Positions 5,146-8,479 of a DNA stretch of 8,479 nucleotides are shown here, in pieces. The notes under the pieces are model-generated. The model was not told the origin of the DNA, did not search any database, and worked only from the letters and a program-made list of their open reading frames with translations. This DNA comes from Candidatus Bathyarchaeota archaeon (lineage in GTDB: Archaea; Thermoproteota; Bathyarchaeia; Bathyarchaeales; Bathyarchaeaceae), in contig CP070709.1 of assembly GCA_020350305.1 (NCBI GenBank), positions 388,533 through 397,011 of the forward strand. The letters are read 5' to 3'. Positions within the stretch are counted from its first letter, which is position 1; the number at the start of each line of letters is the position of its first letter. Both the position numbers and the translations under genes were made by a program.

Positions 5146-5706
5146 CTACGAAGTCAGTGGACTTCCGGATAAATCCGCTAGTTCTTCACAGCGAGATTTA
5201 ACAGATTCGTAAACTTTCTTGCGAAGATTTTCTCCAGACAAACTAGCCCTTCGAATTATACCCATTATTTTGGCTAGCTCCAAATCTCCCAAGCTGTCAA
5301 GCCAAAGCTCAAAGTCTCTGCGAGGAGCATGAAATTCAACAGATTTCACATTGACCTTTTGAATTTTATCACAAAAATCGTTGAGGCTGGTTGCGTAGAC
5401 CCCCACGTATTGGTCGAGTCCAGTGTAAAAATGGAAAGCTTCCTCTTTGGGCAGTTCGCGCAAAATGTGCAAGGCTTTCTCTTTGGTGAGACTTGGCAAA
5501 CCTATAGCTTCTTTGCCAGTTTTTGTTATGGCATAGCAGCTTTTTCCAAGAGTAGAGACATGCCCAGCCTTTCTAAGCCCGAGCAGATGCATCATAGATG
5601 AAGAAATGCTTAATCCCGCCTTTTCCGCTATGTCTTGGACTCTAATCGGTTTTCCAGCTATCCAAAGTATTTCAAGAATTTTCCTTTTGATTTGACTTAT
5701 GCTCAT
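5146..5706 (-). CDS. Winged-helix regulator with DUF5752-type domain
   Basis: Predicted cytoplasmic transcription regulator of 186 residues. Residues 3-66 form a winged helix: IKRKILEILWIAGKPI (6-21), positioning helix VQDIAEKAGLS (23-33), recognition helix ISSSMMHLLGLRKAGHV (34-50) and the wing up to YAITKTGKEAI. Residues about 75-178 match the archaeal DUF5752 pattern, with FHFYTGLDQYVGVYATSLND (91-110), KSVEFHAPRRDFELWL (121-136) and the acidic LGDLELAK. DUF5752 has no assigned biochemical function; here it is attached to a DNA-binding domain, so sensing is plausible but inferred. The ATG at 5706 follows AGGAGG (5717-5722) by 10 nt. A perfect dyad at 5736-5748 sits just upstream. The gene lies between fbp (convergent) and pfkA (divergent), which makes both plausible targets. 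Confidence 0.85.
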   Translation of the reverse strand: MSISQIKRKILEILWIAGKPIRVQDIAEKAGLSISSSMMHLLGLRKAGHVSTLGKSCYAITKTGKEAIGLPSLTKEKALHILRELPKEEAFHFYTGLDQYVGVYATSLNDFCDKIQKVNVKSVEFHAPRRDFELWLDSLGDLELAKIMGIIRRASLSGENLRKKVYESVKSRCEELADLSGSPLTS

Positions 5707-5735
5707 GTGACTTGCGCCTCCTAAGAGATTTGACC

Positions 5736-5748
5736 CGCAATTATTGCG
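5736..5748. promoter_or_regulatory. Perfect dyad CGCAAT-T-ATTGCG upstream of wHTH gene
   Basis: Two 6-bp arms around a single base, with a TATA-like AT-rich core, 14 bp before the AGGAGG ribosome binding site and 30 bp before the ATG. This is the position of an archaeal core promoter, so a bound repressor would block TBP. The simplest reading is an autoregulatory operator of the winged-helix protein. No second copy was seen near pfkA or fbp. Confidence 0.45.
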
Positions 5749-5840
5749 TACACTGCTTTTCAGATTTTCGGCGTATTCTTGGGATAAAAGTTTGAATGTC
5801 CTATAGTGATGATGTTTCTTTCGATTTGCCTTTTTGAGAA

Positions 5841-5851
5841 ATAAATTTTAT
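5841..5851 (+). promoter_or_regulatory. TATA-like box before the 5875 ATG
   Basis: ATAAATTTTAT follows TTGAGAA. Start of transcription is expected near 5872, three bases before the ATG at 5875, which would make a near-leaderless transcript running into pfkA. Another AT-rich element at 6024-6031 could drive pfkA alone. Confidence 0.35.
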
Positions 5852-5874
5852 GAGAACCTCTAATAGAGGGGGAA

Positions 5875-6090
5875 ATGAGTTGTGAATTTGGATTAGGACT
5901 TGTGGGCTTTTTTGATTGGGTTGTCAAAATTGAGTGACATGATGAGCTCAACTTTACTAAGGTTATTATCACCTCAGCTAAAACCTTGCTACAGCACGAA
6001 AGTGCCAACGAGAATAAGGTCAGATTTATTTTGACAAACGTAACCTTTTGTTCTGAGAAAAATTTAACGATTGGGAGAAGTGATAGTTGA
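5875..6090 (+). pseudogene. Possible small gene before pfkA, broken by one TGA
   Basis: From ATG 5875 (GAGG at 5866-5869 as possible ribosome binding site) the frame runs 20 codons to a TGA at 5935-5937. It then stays open for 50 more codons to a TGA at 6088-6090, which overlaps the TTG start of pfkA as TTGA, the classical coupling geometry. The conceptual product has a hydrophobic, Phe-rich N-terminus (LVGFFDWVVKIE) and then HDELNFTKVIITSAKTLLQ and VRFILTNVTF; codons are mostly of RNY type. I recognise no family. It may be a gene with a nonsense mutation, a 20-codon leader peptide followed by a remnant, or chance. There is no sign of a selenocysteine context. Confidence 0.35.
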
Positions 6091-7049
6091 AGAATATAGG
6101 TGTAGTCACAAGTGGTGGAAATGCGCCGGGCATGAACGCTGCTATTCGAGCAGTTGTCCGAATCGCTTATTCAAAGAATTTCCAAACTTTAGGCTTTAAG
6201 AAAGGGTGGGAAGGGCTGATGACTAATACGTTTGAGACGTTAACCCCCCGCTCTGTTGGTGGAATACTACAACTAGGCGGCACTATTCTTCAAACATCAA
6301 GGTGCCCACGATTTAGAAAGAGAGAGGGAGTTAAGAAAGCTGCTGGAAACCTTGCCTCGAACAATGTTGACGGACTCATAGTTATCGGCGGCAACGGCTC
6401 TTTCAAAGGAGCTTTAGAATTGAGCGAAGAAACCGACACGTTAATAGTTGGGATTCCGGCAACAATCGACAATGATGTTTTTGGAACGGATGAAACGATA
6501 GGCTTCGACACTGCTGTAAACACAGCTGTCACCGAGATTGACAAAATCCGAGATACAGCAATTTCCCACGAAAGAGTCTTCATAGTTGAGGTCATGGGAC
6601 GAAAAAGAGGATTTCTTGCATTAACGGTAGGACTGACAGCTGGAGCCGAAATAATTCTGGTTCCAGAAGTCGAATGTGAAAACGAGAAAATCTTCAAAAC
6701 GCTAAAGGAAAACAGCGTTAAAGGAAAGAGGTCAGGCATCATAGTAGCAACGGAAGGAATCGGAGACACTGATAAACTCGCAAGAGAAATCGAAGAAAAC
6801 ACAGGAGCAGAGGTTAGACTTAGCATTTTGGGCTACGCTCAGAGAGGCGGCAACCCTACTGCGAGGAGTCGATTTTTGTCTAGCCTATTCGCAGACAAAG
6901 CAGTTGAAATATTATCAAAGGAACAGGGAAACAGAATAGTTGGATTACAAAAAGGCAGATTAACCAGCATCAAACTTGAGAAATCATGTAAAACGGAAAA
7001 GCCTTTGGATTTAAACTTACTAAGGCTAGCGAATATATTAGCAACATAA
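6087..7049 (+). CDS. pfkA: 6-phosphofructokinase, PfkA family, altered active site
   Basis: PfkA-fold enzyme of 320 residues, the E. coli length, expected to phosphorylate fructose-6-phosphate to fructose-1,6-bisphosphate in the cytosol. Matching E. coli positions: GGNAPGMN (10-17), R72 in TSRCPRF, TIDND (126-130) with the catalytic base at D128, HER (161-163), EVMGR (168-172), TEG (222-224), R243 and QRGG (252-255). G104 after GGN is the residue type of ATP- rather than PPi-using enzymes. Differences: D103, which holds Mg-ATP in E. coli, is Asn; the phosphate-binding His of LGHIQRGG is Tyr (Y250); G124 is Ala; and the Asp of the PxxxDR motif is Ser. The TTG start follows GGGAG (6073-6077) by 9 nt. 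Many archaea use ADP-dependent kinases instead, so a PfkA-type gene is of interest. The fold is certain, the exact substrate pair is not. Confidence 0.9.
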   Translation: MKNIGVVTSGGNAPGMNAAIRAVVRIAYSKNFQTLGFKKGWEGLMTNTFETLTPRSVGGILQLGGTILQTSRCPRFRKREGVKKAAGNLASNNVDGLIVIGGNGSFKGALELSEETDTLIVGIPATIDNDVFGTDETIGFDTAVNTAVTEIDKIRDTAISHERVFIVEVMGRKRGFLALTVGLTAGAEIILVPEVECENEKIFKTLKENSVKGKRSGIIVATEGIGDTDKLAREIEENTGAEVRLSILGYAQRGGNPTARSRFLSSLFADKAVEILSKEQGNRIVGLQKGRLTSIKLEKSCKTEKPLDLNLLRLANILAT

Positions 7050-7060
7050 GTATTCCTCAA

Positions 7061-7128
7061 AGCGAAGAACAAGACAAACTCGTACAGTGCGAAGATTTTC
7101 ATGTATGCATGACTTTAGTTTCTTCGCT
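7061..7128. terminator. Long-range inverted repeat between convergent genes
   Basis: AGCGAAGAA (7061-7069) and TTCTTCGCT (7120-7128) are perfect 9-bp arms about 50 nt apart, followed on the plus strand by TCTTTT. They lie in the 122-bp gap between convergent pfkA and the DUF885 gene. The long loop makes a classical terminator uncertain; a processing site or protein site is an alternative. Confidence 0.3.
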
Positions 7129-7171
7129 CTTTTGCTCCTGTAGCTATATTTCTCTATTTGTTGGTGGCAAA

Positions 7172-8479
7172 TCATAGATTTTCAAGTTTCTGTTCAAAGA
7201 TTTCTCTAAGCTTTGACATTGGAAGATATCCATTGGCTGCCACGACATCATGGAAAAACTTGTCACTGTACTTATCACCCATCTTAGCCTTCACGTCGTC
7301 TCGCAGCTTCAACATTAAATGCTTCCCGAGAAGATACGAGAGTGGATATCCAGGGCTCTGCGTATATCTGCGAACCTCCGCGACTGCGCCGTTCTTTGAC
7401 ATTCCTGTCTCTTTCACCAACATATCAACTGCTTCTTCGAAGCTCATTTCTCCACAGGAGAGTTTGACATCAACTATCATTCTTACAGCACGCCATATGA
7501 TGTCATTCACTTGCATGAACTTGGATTTTAAGCCTCCTTGAAAGCCGCGTTCCATCATCATCTGTTCGCAGTAGTGTGCCCAACCCTCTATAGTTTCTAG
7601 TCCTCCAGCAAGATTCCTTATAAAAGAACCGACACGGTTTGAACGCGAGGTTTGCAAGAAATGTCCTGGATAGGCTTCATGCACGGCAACGTTTGGTATG
7701 CTTGAATAATTCGCATCTTTGCTCATGTCTTCAATTTTCTTCGGACGTGTTACGATATAGATCCCCTCTTGAGTCTTTTCATACTTGCCTGGTATGATCA
7801 ACGCTGCAAAGGGAATTAACGGAGCCATAAATGAAGGTGTCTCTTCAACGTGAAGCTTGTCTTCCTTGGGAATCGTTGCGATATTGTATTCAAGCACGAA
7901 GTTTTTTGCACGTTCCATTTCTTTTCGTGTAAATTCTAACGCTTCTTCAAAAGTTTTAGGAGCGTCAGCTTGTATTTCTTTCATTACTTCCTCAACCGTT
8001 TTTCCGGGAGAAATCTTCTCAGCTAGCCTAGCCCTTTCCTCTTTCAATTCCTTGAGAAATTTCACTCCCAATTCGTGAATTTCATCAGCACTCATTCCCA
8101 GTTCTCTGAGTTTCAGGAGTTTTTTGAATTTTTCCTTTCCAAGCACCCAGTCAGCTTTCGCCTTTGGCAACAATGCTTTCAGCCATTCAAGGTGTTCATT
8201 CATTGGTTGAGACAGGCCTGCAACTGCCGTTTGAAGTCTCAGAAAGAGTTTTTCTGTGATTCTTCCCTTTGTTACAGCGATGAGGAACTGGAAGTAGCCA
8301 GGTATTTGTTGACATTGTTCGATTGCGATTTCAGTCCACAGCTTTGCTGGCACACATTTTTCATAGCTTTTTCGAAACTGTTCAAGGTACAATGGAAGCT
8401 TCTCAAGTCGAGAAACTATGCCTTCGATTCTTTTCTCAAAGGGTGCATATTCCCTAGTCAGCACTACGAAAATCACGCC
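7172..8479 (-). CDS. DUF885 family metallopeptidase-like protein (N-terminus cut)
   Basis: The frame is open through the right window edge. The 435 visible residues correspond to the C-terminal three quarters of a DUF885 protein, which is usually about 550-600 residues. The GTG at 8476 is not a real start: it sits mid-domain, without a ribosome binding site in view. The family's zinc-site signature is complete: HEAYPGH (266-272 counted from the codon at 8476), matching HExxPGH, and EGWAHYCEQ (297-305), matching EGWAxYxE, where Glu is the expected third ligand. The C-terminal YTQSPGYPLSYLLG (371-384) is also typical. The rest is mainly helical and charged, with no signal peptide or membrane segment in view. 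Family members are predicted gluzincin-like peptidases; the substrate is unknown. It converges on pfkA. Confidence 0.93.
   Translation of the reverse strand, partial: GVIFVVLTREYAPFEKRIEGIVSRLEKLPLYLEQFRKSYEKCVPAKLWTEIAIEQCQQIPGYFQFLIAVTKGRITEKLFLRLQTAVAGLSQPMNEHLEWLKALLPKAKADWVLGKEKFKKLLKLRELGMSADEIHELGVKFLKELKEERARLAEKISPGKTVEEVMKEIQADAPKTFEEALEFTRKEMERAKNFVLEYNIATIPKEDKLHVEETPSFMAPLIPFAALIIPGKYEKTQEGIYIVTRPKKIEDMSKDANYSSIPNVAVHEAYPGHFLQTSRSNRVGSFIRNLAGGLETIEGWAHYCEQMMMERGFQGGLKSKFMQVNDIIWRAVRMIVDVKLSCGEMSFEEAVDMLVKETGMSKNGAVAEVRRYTQSPGYPLSYLLGKHLMLKLRDDVKAKMGDKYSDKFFHDVVAANGYLPMSKLREIFEQKLENL

Noticed and set aside
5935..5937. In-frame TGA as selenocysteine codon
   Set aside because: No redox-type motif around it, no SECIS-like hairpin recognised, and selenocysteine use is restricted to few archaeal groups.
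5760..6008. 82-codon minus-strand frame in the wHTH-pfkA gap
   Set aside because: Low-complexity Ser/Pro/Lys/Ile composition and no ribosome binding site; it is the complement of the plus-strand frame at 5875-6090, which fits the gene context better.
5805..6056. C/D box RNA suggested by GTGATGA (5805-5811), ATGATGA (5939-5945) and CTGA (6053-6056)
   Set aside because: Boxes are some 250 nt apart, far longer than archaeal C/D RNAs, and no D' box at normal spacing was found.
6290..6826. 178-codon minus-strand frame opposite pfkA
   Set aside because: It lies wholly antisense to a well-conserved kinase, is Ser/Pro/Val-rich as expected for a shadow frame, and has no family pattern or ribosome binding site.
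1..8479. CRISPR array, insertion sequence or defence system
   Set aside because: No regularly spaced repeats, transposase, nuclease, helicase or toxin domain was found on either strand.

Overview
The window looks like a chromosomal piece of a moderately low-GC archaeon, most likely of the Thermoproteota/TACK side and possibly Bathyarchaeia. That placement is inference. The support is a bifunctional fructose-1,6-bisphosphate aldolase/phosphatase (the archaeal gluconeogenesis enzyme), a tRNA-Arg gene carrying two bulge-helix-bulge introns and no encoded CCA, TATA-box promoters instead of -35/-10 boxes, Shine-Dalgarno sites mixed with GTG and TTG starts, and archaeal-style small winged-helix and ribbon-helix-helix regulators.

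Left third (1-3104): an accessory-looking area of small proteins. From left to right on the minus strand there is the start of a two-helix membrane protein running off the window edge, a RimJ/RimL-like GNAT acetyltransferase, a 146-residue multi-pass membrane protein, and a translationally coupled pair (a two-helix membrane protein behind a winged-helix regulator whose N-terminal half lies in another frame). On the plus strand are a 61-residue two-helix membrane peptide with a strong ribosome binding site and a 179-residue membrane protein resembling the SpoIIM/DUF95 family.

Middle (3158-5706): tRNA-Arg(CCG), split by a 26-nt intron at the non-canonical position 29/30 and a 12-nt intron at 37/38. 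Next come a ribbon-helix-helix/coiled-coil/winged-helix regulator and, divergent from it, fbp (aldolase/phosphatase). A hairpin separates fbp from a convergent winged-helix regulator with a DUF5752-type C-terminal domain.

Right (5707-8479): a possible TATA promoter and a short frame broken by one TGA. That frame ends in a 4-nt TTGA overlap with the TTG start of a PfkA-family phosphofructokinase. The last gene, convergent to it, is a DUF885 metallopeptidase-like protein that is cut by the window edge.

Read together, the central 3 kb brings the gluconeogenic step (fbp) and the opposing glycolytic step (pfkA) side by side, with two DNA-binding proteins next to them and dyad-symmetric sites at both regulator promoters. 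The sequence therefore suggests a local control module for the fructose-6-phosphate/fructose-1,6-bisphosphate node. The phosphofructokinase also carries substitutions at positions that bind Mg-nucleotide and sugar phosphate in the E. coli enzyme, so its donor or substrate should not be assumed.
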